The position numbers and the translations under genes are program-made. From positions 1 to 64,000 of the forward strand of contig JBNKKR010000001.1 in assembly GCA_050291935.1 (NCBI GenBank): a DNA stretch of 64,000 nucleotides, read 5' to 3'. Numbering within the stretch: position 1 is the first letter of the stretch; each line of letters opens with the position of its first letter. Shown here piece by piece: positions 17,001 through 25,771 of this stretch. Source of the DNA: Desulfocapsa sp050291935. GTDB taxonomy: Bacteria; Desulfobacterota; Desulfobulbia; Desulfobulbales; Desulfocapsaceae. Under the pieces are notes generated by a model. It made no database searches. It was not told the origin of the DNA and was given only the letters and a program-made list of their open reading frames with translations.

Positions 17001-18085
17001 TGTTTCTCTCCTGTTGCCAGATGGTCATTGAAATAGATGTTTGTGTGTTCGCTGTCAAAGAGCAGACTTGCTTTTTCCCCGACCTGAACCACAGGATCAG
17101 CGGTTACCACGTTGAGTTCCAGATTATCAAGGGCCACCCGCACAATACGGACGCGTCCAATATCATCAATTTTCAGGATGGAAACCGGGACACCGTCAGT
17201 TGTGGATGGCGCAAGGCTTAAATATTCCGGGCGGACACCGATCTCAATCTTCTCCACGTTGTCAGGTACAGCGTAGTTTTGTTTGAGTGGGATGGCATGG
17301 GCACCGATGTTGGCAGTTTTACCGTCTATGGTACAGGGAATAATATTCATCCCGGGGGAGCCGATAAAGTAGCCGACAAAGGTATGCTCCGGTCGTTCAA
17401 AAAGGGCCTGCGGGCTGCCCACCTGGACAATTTCCCCCTCGTACATAACGATGACTTCATCGGCGAAGGTGAGGGCTTCTGTCTGGTCGTGGGTGACATA
17501 AATCATCGTAAAACCAAACTGTTTGTGCAGGTATTTAAGTTGTGAGCGCAGCTCCCATTTGAGTTGGGGGTCAATTACTGTCAGCGGCTCGTCAAAGAGT
17601 ATGGCGTTTACCGACTGTCTGATAAGGCCCCTGCCCAGTGAAATTTTCTGTTTTGCATCGGCGGTGAGGTGCTGGGCCTTGGTTTTTAGATGCTCTTCAA
17701 GGCCTAGCATTTTCGCAAGTTCAATAACCCGTGGTTCAATCTCTTCTTTGCTGCGTCCCCTGTTCTTTAAAGGAAAGGCAAGATTTTCAAAAACCGTCAT
17801 GGTGTCATAGATGACAGGGAACTGGAAAATCTGGGCAATATTGCGCTCTTCTGTGGGGAGTTTGGTGACGTCTTCGCCGTTAAAAAGCACCTCTCCTTCG
17901 GTTGGGGTGAGCAGGCCTGAAATGATATTTAACAGGGTGGTCTTGCCGCAGCCGGATGGGCCAAGAAGCGCGTAGGCACCGCCATCACGCCAGGTAAGGT
18001 TGAGTTGCTTGAGGGCAAAGTCGTCCGGGTTTGTTGAAGGGCCGCTGTAAGAGTGGGCGATGTTCTGTAAGGTAATATTGGCCAA
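16997..18085 (-). CDS. glpT: Glycerol ABC transporter ATP-binding protein with degenerate signature (GlpT-like)
   Basis: A 362-residue MalK-type ATPase with an N-terminal nucleotide-binding domain (1-235) and a C-terminal TOBE/regulatory domain. Walker A is 'GPSGCGKTT' (42-50), the Q-loop is in 'IFQFPVIYDTMTVFEN', Walker B is 'AILFDEPLTVID' and the switch His is H199 in 'YVTHD'. The ABC signature, however, reads L-T-A-D-A (140-144) followed by K-Q-K in place of LSGGQ-Q-R. The start is TTG with GGAGGAG six bases ahead. It pairs with GlpS, which has LSGGQ but lacks the switch His. The name follows the rhizobial locus and is not the E. coli glycerol-3-phosphate antiporter GlpT. Confidence 0.88.
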   Translation of the reverse strand: MANITLQNIAHSYSGPSTNPDDFALKQLNLTWRDGGAYALLGPSGCGKTTLLNIISGLLTPTEGEVLFNGEDVTKLPTEERNIAQIFQFPVIYDTMTVFENLAFPLKNRGRSKEEIEPRVIELAKMLGLEEHLKTKAQHLTADAKQKISLGRGLIRQSVNAILFDEPLTVIDPQLKWELRSQLKYLHKQFGFTMIYVTHDQTEALTFADEVIVMYEGEIVQVGSPQALFERPEHTFVGYFIGSPGMNIIPCTIDGKTANIGAHAIPLKQNYAVPDNVEKIEIGVRPEYLSLAPSTTDGVPVSILKIDDIGRVRIVRVALDNLELNVVTADPVVQVGEKASLLFDSEHTNIYFNDHLATGEKQ

Positions 18086-18096
18086 AGGGTCTCCTC

Positions 18097-19185
18097 CTAG
18101 TTTTCAGCCGTGGTTGAGGGGGTGACCACCAGCTCTTCATTGCGGTCAAACACATAAAACGTATCTGGATGCAGGTAGACATTGATTGCCTCACCCACGT
18201 CGAAATTGTGGATACCAGAGGCCAGCAAGACCCAACGAATCCCGGCAACATCCAGATGAATATAACTTTCTGAACCGGTGATTTCGGTTACAGTGACCTT
18301 TGCCCGCACTTCTATGTCTTTTTCACCCCGTTTTTCTAAGAAAAGATGATGGGGGCGAAAGGCGATAAAGTAGTCGTCGTCGGCAAGGGTGGGGAACTGC
18401 CCGATAAGGGGTACCTCCACATGGCTCTTATAGAGCATGCTGTTATTGAGCTTGGTCACCGGTAATACGTTAAGTGGTGGATCGGAAATGGTTTTGGCCG
18501 CGATGAGATTCTGCGGCTTGTTGAAGAGTTCAAGGGTCGGGCCAAACTGGACGATTCTTCCTTCATGCAAACATCCGGTCTTTCCTCCCAGCAGCAGGGC
18601 TTCGGAGGGTTCGGTGGTGGCGTAGACAATGATAGAGCCGGTTTCTGAAAAAATCTTGGGCAGCTCTTCTCGCAGTTCTTCTCTTAGTTTGTAGTCAAGA
18701 TTAGCCAGGGGCTCATCCAGTAAGATTAACTCCGCTCCTTTAACAAGGGCCCTTGCCAGGGCGGTGCGCTGCTGTTGGCCTCCGGAGAGCTCCTGCGGAC
18801 TGCGGTGGAGCAGGTTTTCAAGCTTGAGCAATGTTGCCAGTCTGTCGACCCGTTGTTTGATCTCTTGATTACCCACCTTGGCAATACGTAAGGGCGAGGC
18901 AATGTTTTCAAATACACTGAGGTTCGGGTAGTTGATAAATTGCTGATATACCATGGCCACATTACGCTTTTGCACCGGAACGCCGGTAACATCAACACCA
19001 TCGATGGTGACGGAACCGGAAGTCGGTTTCTCAAGTCCGGCCATAAGACGCATCAGCGTTGTCTTGCCGGATAAGGTGGGGCCAAGTAAAATATTGAGGC
19101 TTCCCTCTGCAAGGGACAGAGAAACATCGGAGATGTGGTACTCTTCGCCAACTTTTTTGGATATGTTGTGCAACTCAAGTTGCAT
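18097..19185 (-). CDS. glpS: Glycerol ABC transporter ATP-binding protein lacking the switch histidine (GlpS-like)
   Basis: A 362-residue MalK-type ATPase. Walker A is 'GPTLSGKTT' (35-43), the Q-loop 'MVYQQFINYPNLSVFEN', the signature L-S-G-G-Q (133-137) and Walker B 'LILLDEPLANLD' are intact. The H-loop reads Y-A-T-T-E, so the switch His is Thr191. The C-terminal half is a TOBE-like domain. I chose the ATG at 19185, preceded by AAGGAGAG and overlapping the 3' end of glpD by 11 bases; a longer frame would run deep inside glpD. With GlpT it would make a heterodimer in which one composite ATP site (GlpT Walker/His plus GlpS signature) is complete and the other is not. Confidence 0.88.
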   Translation of the reverse strand: MQLELHNISKKVGEEYHISDVSLSLAEGSLNILLGPTLSGKTTLMRLMAGLEKPTSGSVTIDGVDVTGVPVQKRNVAMVYQQFINYPNLSVFENIASPLRIAKVGNQEIKQRVDRLATLLKLENLLHRSPQELSGGQQQRTALARALVKGAELILLDEPLANLDYKLREELREELPKIFSETGSIIVYATTEPSEALLLGGKTGCLHEGRIVQFGPTLELFNKPQNLIAAKTISDPPLNVLPVTKLNNSMLYKSHVEVPLIGQFPTLADDDYFIAFRPHHLFLEKRGEKDIEVRAKVTVTEITGSESYIHLDVAGIRWVLLASGIHNFDVGEAINVYLHPDTFYVFDRNEELVVTPSTTAEN

Positions 19186-20689
19186 CTGTCTCTCCTTGTT
19201 GCAAAATTGTCTGAACGTATTTTTCAAGATTTGCGGTCTCTTCCTCGGTGAAGAAAAGGCCATGTTTCGTCCTGCGCCAGAGGATATCCTCAGCAGTTGC
19301 CGCCCACTCATGTTTTATCAGATACTGCACTTCAAAGGCATGCAGATGATGACCAAAGCAGGTGCCAAGTTCGGTGCTGTCTTGTACCATCTTATGGGCA
19401 AATGTTCCATAGTGTCGTACCAAATGGGTGGCTAAAGTCTGGTCAATTGCCAGAGGATGTTTTTGTAGCTTTGCCACTTCCTGCTTGAATTGATCCGGTT
19501 CAAAATCGCCTCCCGGCAGCGGGTGTGTCTCAGTCCAACTTTCTTTCATTTCCTTGAGAAAGGGGGAGAGCTTTTTGAGAACGGATTCGGCAAGTTTTCT
19601 ATAAGTCGTTATTTTTCCACCATATATGGAAAGTAGAGGGGCTTCGTTTTTTCCCGTGTCAAGGCTTAGAACATAGTCTCTGGTGGCCGCTTTGGCATCT
19701 GATTTCCCGTCATCAAAAAGGGGCCTGATCCCGGAAAAACTGGCCACAACCTGTGATTTGTTGATTGGATCTAAGAAATATTCAGAGGCTGCCTTGCAAA
19801 GATAGTCAATTTCTTCTTTGCTGATGGCAACCGTTGCCGGATCACCTGTAAAATCCACATCGGTGGTGCCAATAAGGGTGAAATCATGTTCATAGGGGAT
19901 GGCAAAAATAATCCGGCCATCCTGGTTCTGGAAGATATAGGCCCGCTCATGGTCAAACAGACGATTGACGATGATATGACTTCCTTTGACCATGCGGATA
20001 TGTTCGTTGGTTTTGCTATGGGAAATATTGGGTAAGAGCTTGTCAAGCCAGGGGCCGGTGGCATTTACCAATACCTTTGCCTGGACTTCATATTCTTGAT
20101 TTGTGTTTACGTCCAGCAAGCGCAGATGCCATAGCTTATCTTTTCTCGTTGCAGAAAGTAAAGGGGAACGGGTACGAATGGTGGCACCCTTTGCCGCTGC
20201 GTCCATGGCATTGAGGACAACTAATCTACTGTCCATCACCCAGCAGTCGGAATATTCAAAACCTTTGCTGTAGCCTGGACGCAGAACTTTTCCGGCAATA
20301 TCACGTCGCAAATCAACAGAGCTTGTTCCAGGTAACAGCTTGCGTCCGCCAAGATTGTCATACAAAAAGAGCCCCAGGCGGATCAGCCATGCTGGGCGAA
20401 GCCCCTTATGATGGGGAAGAATAAAACGCAGGGGCCAGATGATATGGGGGGCGGCACGCAGGAGCACTTCACGCTCGGTGAGGGCCTCACGAACCAGCCG
20501 AAATTCATAATATTCAAGATAACGAAGGCCGCCATGGATCAGCTTGGTGGATGCCGAGGAAGTTCCACATGCCAGATCGTCACGCTCTGCAAGAAATACC
20601 GAAAGATTACGGCCTGCGGCGTCGCGTGCCAAACCGCAGCCATTTATACCACCACCAATTATAGCTACATCATAAATGGGATTTTTCAT
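19175..20689 (-). CDS. glpD: Glycerol-3-phosphate dehydrogenase, FAD-dependent
   Basis: A 504-residue FAD enzyme that oxidises sn-glycerol 3-phosphate to dihydroxyacetone phosphate and passes electrons to the quinone pool at the inner membrane. The N-terminal dinucleotide fold 'YDVAIIGGGINGCGLARDAAGR', the GlpD signature 'STKLIHGGLRYLEYYEF' and the C-terminal 'LLSIYGGKITTYRKLAE' (DAO family) and DAO_C region are present. I chose the ATG at 20689 because it starts at the FAD fold; an upstream start would add 12 unlike residues. It is first in the structural operon, 191 bases from glpR, with candidate GlpR sites in that gap. Confidence 0.95.
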   Translation of the reverse strand: MKNPIYDVAIIGGGINGCGLARDAAGRNLSVFLAERDDLACGTSSASTKLIHGGLRYLEYYEFRLVREALTEREVLLRAAPHIIWPLRFILPHHKGLRPAWLIRLGLFLYDNLGGRKLLPGTSSVDLRRDIAGKVLRPGYSKGFEYSDCWVMDSRLVVLNAMDAAAKGATIRTRSPLLSATRKDKLWHLRLLDVNTNQEYEVQAKVLVNATGPWLDKLLPNISHSKTNEHIRMVKGSHIIVNRLFDHERAYIFQNQDGRIIFAIPYEHDFTLIGTTDVDFTGDPATVAISKEEIDYLCKAASEYFLDPINKSQVVASFSGIRPLFDDGKSDAKAATRDYVLSLDTGKNEAPLLSIYGGKITTYRKLAESVLKKLSPFLKEMKESWTETHPLPGGDFEPDQFKQEVAKLQKHPLAIDQTLATHLVRHYGTFAHKMVQDSTELGTCFGHHLHAFEVQYLIKHEWAATAEDILWRRTKHGLFFTEEETANLEKYVQTILQQGETDAT

Positions 20690-20785
20690 CGGTAAACCTG
20701 TTACACTAGAGCCTTGAATCGGCAATAGGATGTTTCAGAATTTTAGTTTATTGGTTTCGAATGCAACTGATTTATCTCTTTAACT

Positions 20786-20854
20786 GAAAATAAAAAAATC
20801 TTCAAGTGAAAATAAATGGTAAAGAAATCTTCTTTTTTAGGTATTGTTTGAAAA
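20786..20854. promoter_or_regulatory. Three GAAAA repeats in the glpR-glpD gap (candidate GlpR operators)
   Basis: The 191-base gap ahead of glpD holds three similar elements: AACTGAAAATAA with GAAAA at 20786-20790, AAGTGAAAATAA with GAAAA at 20808-20812, and TTTGAAAACG with GAAAA at 20850-20854. The spacings of 22 and 42 bases are close to two and four helical turns, so the copies face the same side of the DNA. DeoR-family GlpR proteins bind repeated sites of this kind. The assignment is inference from position and phasing. Confidence 0.4.
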
Positions 20855-20880
20855 CGTAAAGGTTTTTTTGGGGGCACCCC

Positions 20881-21642
20881 TTAAGTCAATACGATTTCAA
20901 CACCATTTTTCAGGCAGAGACTGGTGAGTTTTTCGGGGAGTGCTTGGTCGGTGACGATGGTGTCAATATTTGATATGTGGGTAATTCTGATGGGTGCGGT
21001 ACGTTCCAGTTTCATCGTATCGGCAACAAGGATAACGTGCCTGGAATTGTTGATGATGGCCTGGGCGACCTGGACTTCACGAAAATCGTAATCAAGTAAA
21101 GATCCGTCTTCGTCAATTGCAGAAACCCCAATAACAGCGTAATCTGCTTTAAACTGGTTGATAAAATCAACGGCTGCGACACCCACAATACCACCATCGG
21201 AGCGCCGCACCTGCCCGCCGGCAATTATGAGTTCAAGGCCAGGGAAATATTTCATTATTTCAATGGCATTGATATTGTTAGTAATAACCAGAAGACCACG
21301 GTGGTTGCGTAGATTGTGGGCGACCTGTTCGGTGGTTGTACCGATGTTAATTAACAGGGAACAGCTATCTGGAATCAATGCTGCTGCGGTTGCGCCAATT
21401 GCTTTTTTAGCATCAGGCGCAAGAAGACGCCTTGCCTCATAACTTACGTTTTCAATGCCGGATCCAACTATTGCTCCACCGTGAATGCGTTGCAGGAGCT
21501 GCTTGTCGCAGAGTTCATTAAGGTCTTTGCGGATGGTTTGCGAGGAGACGTTGAATGTTATGGAAAGCTCTTCAACTTCAACTTTGCCGTTTTCTTTGGC
21601 AAGCGCAAGGATTTTATTCTGACGTTGCGAGAACTGATCCAT
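20881..21642 (-). CDS. glpR: DeoR-family transcriptional regulator of glycerol genes (GlpR-like)
   Basis: A 253-residue DeoR-family repressor. The N-terminal winged helix-turn-helix (about 6-60) contains 'VEELSITFNVSSQTIRKDLNEL', and the C-terminal sugar-phosphate sensor domain (DeoRC) contains 'INIGTTTEQVAHNL', 'VITNNINAIEIM', 'IAGGQVRRSDGGIVG' and 'VSAIDEDGSLLDYDFREVQVAQA'. The likely inducer is glycerol 3-phosphate, as for other GlpR proteins. It is upstream of and co-oriented with glpD, and probably regulates the operon and itself. The region ahead of its start contains TTCAAATGAA, a perfect 10-base palindrome near 21734, and TTTCGAAC near 21687, either of which might be a self-regulatory site. 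The ribosome-binding site CAGGAG is strong. Confidence 0.9.
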   Translation of the reverse strand: MDQFSQRQNKILALAKENGKVEVEELSITFNVSSQTIRKDLNELCDKQLLQRIHGGAIVGSGIENVSYEARRLLAPDAKKAIGATAAALIPDSCSLLINIGTTTEQVAHNLRNHRGLLVITNNINAIEIMKYFPGLELIIAGGQVRRSDGGIVGVAAVDFINQFKADYAVIGVSAIDEDGSLLDYDFREVQVAQAIINNSRHVILVADTMKLERTAPIRITHISNIDTIVTDQALPEKLTSLCLKNGVEIVLT

Positions 21643-21781
21643 TCGGTCTCCTGCTGCGTTGGACGCCTAAAAGAGGGTGTTGTTCGAAACGCAGTATGCA
21701 ATGAAGTTAAGGGGAAGTCAAATAAAAACTTCATTTGAAAGTCAATTGTCTGATAAGCGAAAGCTGGGGCGGGTGCCTTTG

Positions 21782-23500
21782 TCAATTGGCGATATACTCA
21801 ATGGTGGTGTTTTGGGTAAGATGGAGAGACAAACTGCGTGTGCTACTCTTCTTACCGTTGATAAGCCAGTGGTGAAATCTATCTGCTTCTTTTAGCAGCG
21901 CTATGGTGATGGGTGTGGATTGAAAGTATTTTCCTGAATAGCTTGTATTGTAAGTGTATCCATCAACGATAAATGTTTTGTTTTTTGGGGCAATGATGGT
22001 GCAACTATAGGGGCCATCAAGGTTGAATTGTGTTTGCATATCAGTGAAGATAAAGTCGCCACGGTTTTCCATAAATGTGTAGAGCATATCGATATAGGCC
22101 GGATTGGGCGTTCCGTAAAAAAGAAGCATATCTCTGTAGTAGCTCACCCGATCTTGCAAAAAATCCTGGGACAATGAGTGGTTGAGGAGCATTGTCGTCA
22201 GGTTGATAAACTCGTTTTTATATGCAATACTTTCATCAATTAATCTGGAAAAGAGTTTGGTACGTCCACAACCATGCTTTTTCAGATAAACGATTCCAAA
22301 AGCTGATTGTTGCCAGTTTTCTCGATCAAGTCCGTCCAGTAAGGCGTGGCCGTCCCAAAAGCCGTGGTCCATATCCCAGTTAATCCACGCAAGTTTGGCA
22401 TCCGGAGTGCTGGGGTCATAAAAAGCGACTCCTTGGCAGAAATCTGTGGTGCCCGTATAAACCCATGAGAAGATATGTCTTGAGAGATTATCCAAATCAA
22501 TATTGTTACGTGCTGTTTCTTCAAAACCATCAATGGGAGTGGATACGGTTTCCCATAATTTCTTTGTATACATTTTTAGATCGACAAACGCATTGCTGCT
22601 CCTGAACTTGTAGAAATTGTAATCCTCGCTGGAATAGCGTTGTCCCCACTGTCGTCTGCTAAGGTGTTCAACCGCAATCATCATGCCGTAACTTTTACCG
22701 TTAAGGTACAGCTCAACCAGGCGTGTTTCCGGGACCAGACAGCCGATTTTCTTTGCAATATCATAGGCAAGGGGATTGTTGAATGGATATCCAGGAGGCC
22801 AGGCGGTTGTTTGTAAAACCAGTGTTCTAATGGGTACTTCTGTGTTTTTAAGCAGTATACCTGGTGCAATACTGTCCATTCCATACTGTTTTCTAAAATA
22901 GAGGCGGAAACCGGGCTTCCATTTTTTGGTTTGTAGTCTAATGCCTCCATGCATTCTTAGTCCGGCATAGGTTTCAAAAAGGAGTTTTCCCTCCTCCATA
23001 TAAGAGACTTCAGCAATTTTTTCCCAGTCACGCCCCTTTTTGTCGCGATTGCTAATGATTCCACTTGCAGAGTCATAGAGGTCCTTTTCAGGGAGATTGA
23101 TAGCAAGGATGGGCCAATTCTTTTTTGGGGTAGCATTTTTTGCAACAGCGCTGGAAGCGAAGTTTGCACCGGATGGCCTTGCGACCACCAGGGTATCATC
23201 CACCACCCGTTTTTTTTGAAATGTTATAGTGTTAAGATCAGCCTTTGTTGTATCTGTTTCCTGGAATCGTCTGTAATCGTTTTTACAAAAGGAAACACAG
23301 TGTAATTCTTTGAGGATTTGTCCCATGGGTCCATAACGCAACATGGCAGCGGGTACACTCTTCACCTGCAAAGATTCTTTTAAATGAATAAACCTGGGAG
23401 ATGTAGTGCAGAGATAGACAACCCCGCACACCACAAGAAAGATACAGACGACGATTAAGTCTCGTTGTTTGCAAGATTGTATGGAAAATTTAGACTTCAC
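21782..23500 (-). CDS. CotH kinase family protein, membrane-anchored
   Basis: A 572-residue protein with one N-terminal membrane helix (about 14-31) and a large extracytoplasmic part. Family features are 'GLRMHGGIRLQTKKWKPGFRLYFRKQYG' (CotH N-terminal region, about 180-207), 'LVELYLNGKSYGMMIAVEHL' and an atypical kinase-like 'AWINWDMDHGFW' with the D-x-D/H acidic site. CotH proteins are atypical kinases that phosphorylate spore-coat or surface proteins. CotH genes are often next to VTC and DUF4956 genes, as here. The start is a GTG overlapping the upstream gene by 11 bases, so translation is coupled. The target is unknown. Confidence 0.8.
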   Translation of the reverse strand: MKSKFSIQSCKQRDLIVVCIFLVVCGVVYLCTTSPRFIHLKESLQVKSVPAAMLRYGPMGQILKELHCVSFCKNDYRRFQETDTTKADLNTITFQKKRVVDDTLVVARPSGANFASSAVAKNATPKKNWPILAINLPEKDLYDSASGIISNRDKKGRDWEKIAEVSYMEEGKLLFETYAGLRMHGGIRLQTKKWKPGFRLYFRKQYGMDSIAPGILLKNTEVPIRTLVLQTTAWPPGYPFNNPLAYDIAKKIGCLVPETRLVELYLNGKSYGMMIAVEHLSRRQWGQRYSSEDYNFYKFRSSNAFVDLKMYTKKLWETVSTPIDGFEETARNNIDLDNLSRHIFSWVYTGTTDFCQGVAFYDPSTPDAKLAWINWDMDHGFWDGHALLDGLDRENWQQSAFGIVYLKKHGCGRTKLFSRLIDESIAYKNEFINLTTMLLNHSLSQDFLQDRVSYYRDMLLFYGTPNPAYIDMLYTFMENRGDFIFTDMQTQFNLDGPYSCTIIAPKNKTFIVDGYTYNTSYSGKYFQSTPITIALLKEADRFHHWLINGKKSSTRSLSLHLTQNTTIEYIAN

Positions 23501-24329
23501 AGGGACGATTATATTGAAAGGATACCTTTGCTGATGATGATATCTCTTTTATTGTAAATAGTAGTTCAGCAACAAGGTGTGGGTCCATTTCATCAAGGAT
23601 GATTGTGTATTCCATATATTGCTTGCGTTTTTGTCGCCACTTTTTAAGAGAATTTTCACCTAACTCCATAATAGCCGTATGGAGGGCAGGCGAGGGAGGG
23701 TCTTGGATGGATATGTGTAACGTACCCATTTTTTTCGATCCTTTTATGGCATGTTGGTTTACCACAAATAGCATAAGCAATATAAAACACAGTAAAATAA
23801 TACAGCTTTGTTTCCATTGCAGATGAAAATAGCTTGTCAGTGGCAATGAAAATTCGAAATGGGGGTCAAGTCCCATACTTTGCACTAAAAGGTGGTTGTC
23901 TTGTGGACTTGCTTGAAAACGCAATTGATGCTGCGCCAGTTGCTTGGAATTTTTAATGTAGGGGAGCAGGTCTAAACGTTTACCGTCGGGGAAGAGGAGA
24001 CGAATTGTTGTAAGTTCCGTGAGAGAATCTGTGGTGTTTGGGTCGATGCGTAAATGTTTGATTTGCCAGAGCGGAGGAAGATCAATGGATAAATGCATTG
24101 GCAAAGTGGTCAGTTCGGCAATGGAGGAATGCTGTTCAGTGTATTCTTTCCAGAAGTCATCCCAATAGAGTTGAAATACACCCTCCTGGTCACTCTGCAG
24201 ATCTACTTGCAGGATTGTTGGTGCTGACAAGTATTGCAGTATGAGGCTACATACAAAACCTGCAAGGCCCAAAAGAACAATGGCTAAAAACTCTTTGCCG
24301 CTCACTTGCAAAGCAAATATCCTTTTCAT
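23490..24329 (-). CDS. Unrecognised protein with two membrane helices, VTC-CotH locus
   Basis: I do not recognise this 279-residue protein. It has an N-terminal membrane helix (about 14-33), an extracytoplasmic domain of about 135 residues ('ILQVDLQSDQEGVFQLYWDDFW' onward), a second helix (about 175-193: 'SCIILLCFILLMLFVVNQ'), and a C-terminal cytosolic part of about 85 residues that resembles an alpha/beta signalling fold. 'LQVDLQSDQEGVFQLYWDD' is reminiscent of regions found in polysaccharide-assembly membrane proteins, but this is only an impression. It sits between DUF4956 and CotH genes on one probable transcript, so it is likely part of the same surface system. Confidence 0.55.
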   Translation of the reverse strand: MKRIFALQVSGKEFLAIVLLGLAGFVCSLILQYLSAPTILQVDLQSDQEGVFQLYWDDFWKEYTEQHSSIAELTTLPMHLSIDLPPLWQIKHLRIDPNTTDSLTELTTIRLLFPDGKRLDLLPYIKNSKQLAQHQLRFQASPQDNHLLVQSMGLDPHFEFSLPLTSYFHLQWKQSCIILLCFILLMLFVVNQHAIKGSKKMGTLHISIQDPPSPALHTAIMELGENSLKKWRQKRKQYMEYTIILDEMDPHLVAELLFTIKEISSSAKVSFQYNRPCEV

Positions 24330-24340
24330 GGGTGAAATTG

Positions 24341-25051
24341 CTATAATGTTTGGCTATTATTGTAAAAGATATTTAAGGTGCATTCTGGATCCAGCGCTAA
24401 AAGGCGCTTTTTAAGATCCAGTAATGAGTGCTCCTGCTGTTGTTGGAAATTGTATGAAAAAGTGGTTACCCCATTGGACTCACTTATACTTTCTAGGCGC
24501 CCTTTTTTGATGCTCTCACTTACAGCTGCCATTATATCAGCATTTTTTTCGTTGAAGCGTTGTGATGCTGTTTCAAGGATAATGGCCCCATCATTTTGAT
24601 GGATGGTAAAAAGCACCGAACCAAATCGTAAACAGAGAAGTGCTATAACTGCGCATATTAAAATAATTAATAAGAACAGCATGTTAAAAGTGGCACAACA
24701 AAGGGAAGTGGCAACAACGAGCATGATAAATCCGATTTCTTCAGGTTCCTTTATCGGAGTACGAAAACGAACGATGGAGAGTGCTCCAAGAAGACCTAAG
24801 GAGAGCGGTAGAGAGAATTGGATGGCAATAAAAATTGCGGTAATGGACATACCCAGCAACGGGAAAGCGCGGTGAATATGGCTGCCGGTGGATCTTGTCT
24901 GGTAAAATCTGACATAAAGAAAGCTGATAAAAAAGGCTGATAGTAGTGAAATGGACATGGTGCCTAAAAAGGGGATCATCCCGATTTCATCCATGCTTTT
25001 ACTGCCAAAACTTTGCAATATTGAAAACCAGTCTGTTTGATGTGGATTCAT
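24341..25051 (-). CDS. DUF4956 domain membrane protein
   Basis: A 236-residue protein with four predicted membrane helices (about 28-48, 66-82, 84-99 and 112-150). The strongly conserved 'LLGALSIVRFRTPIKEPEEIGF' loop identifies the DUF4956 family. The C-terminal 85 residues are cytosolic. I chose the ATG at 25051; an in-frame TTG four codons upstream is also possible. DUF4956 proteins are encoded beside VTC-domain and CotH proteins across many bacteria, a link established by gene neighbourhood, while the biochemical role is unsettled. Here it is 15 bases after the VTC gene. Confidence 0.85.
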   Translation of the reverse strand: MNPHQTDWFSILQSFGSKSMDEIGMIPFLGTMSISLLSAFFISFLYVRFYQTRSTGSHIHRAFPLLGMSITAIFIAIQFSLPLSLGLLGALSIVRFRTPIKEPEEIGFIMLVVATSLCCATFNMLFLLIILICAVIALLCLRFGSVLFTIHQNDGAIILETASQRFNEKNADIMAAVSESIKKGRLESISESNGVTTFSYNFQQQQEHSLLDLKKRLLALDPECTLNIFYNNSQTL

Positions 25052-25066
25052 TGTCGTAACCAACCG

Positions 25067-25771
25067 TTAATAAAAAATATTTTGTATCTGGGCATAACAT
25101 TCGCTGTATTTGGAAAATGCTCCTTTTCTGCACCTGCCAAGGACAGTCACCTGATGTAGCCAGTCCGGTAAAAAGCCGGTTTGTTCTTTGTATTCAAATA
25201 CCCCTTGCTTAAGGGGGAGAAGAGTAGTCCCGGTGACCATTCGCCGATTGACCCGGGAGACATGGATATCACTGTCCACTGATAATCTGGCCCCTGTTAG
25301 CGGATCAATATATCGAGTCCTATGGTAATTGAGTTGAAATACGGGAAAAACTGTATTTGTCAGGTGCAGACTATTTTTACGAAGAAGGTCATTAATGATT
25401 AAATATGCGGATCTGTCTAAGGCCTGGGAGAGGACCCAATCGCTTGCAAAGTCCATCTTCATCCTTTTTTTTGTTCGGGCACTGCCAACCTTTTTCTTTA
25501 TTTCAAGAAAAGTATCTGGAAGAGGGGTAGCATCGGAAGCGGAAGAATACCAGCGCAGACGAACTTTTGTTTTTAAAAAGAAGCTATTGAGCTTCTCATC
25601 CAACATATTGAAGTCATGACTGTCAAAATAGATACTTGAAATTATACCTTCACTGTATTCAGGGTCTGGGATACATTTTTTACTCAGCCAGGAGCGTATC
25701 ACTGTGCTTCGAATGTTTGGAAAAATAAATTTGGTCTCATGTTCTCCAATTTGTTTATTTATGCTGGCCAA
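25067..25771 (-). CDS. VTC-domain (polyphosphate polymerase-like) protein
   Basis: A 234-residue triphosphate-tunnel protein of the VTC family. It has 'HETKFIFP' (E-x-K pair at the tunnel mouth, about residues 11-14), 'SIYFDS', 'KVRLRWY' (basic R-x-R), 'FLEIKKKVG' (acidic-basic strand) and 'FEYKEQTG' near the C-terminus. In yeast Vtc4 this fold polymerises ATP gamma-phosphate into polyphosphate; bacterial VTC proteins next to DUF4956 and CotH are not well characterised. The start is TTG with no alternative Met nearby. It is the first gene of the VTC-DUF4956-unknown-CotH transcript, with 257 bases of non-coding DNA ahead. Confidence 0.82.
   Translation of the reverse strand: MASINKQIGEHETKFIFPNIRSTVIRSWLSKKCIPDPEYSEGIISSIYFDSHDFNMLDEKLNSFFLKTKVRLRWYSSASDATPLPDTFLEIKKKVGSARTKKRMKMDFASDWVLSQALDRSAYLIINDLLRKNSLHLTNTVFPVFQLNYHRTRYIDPLTGARLSVDSDIHVSRVNRRMVTGTTLLPLKQGVFEYKEQTGFLPDWLHQVTVLGRCRKGAFSKYSECYAQIQNIFY

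Noticed and set aside
20861..20880. GGGG/CCCC hairpin with adjacent T-run after glpR, as terminator
   Set aside because: The loop would be only two bases and the T-run is on the wrong side for the minus-strand transcript.
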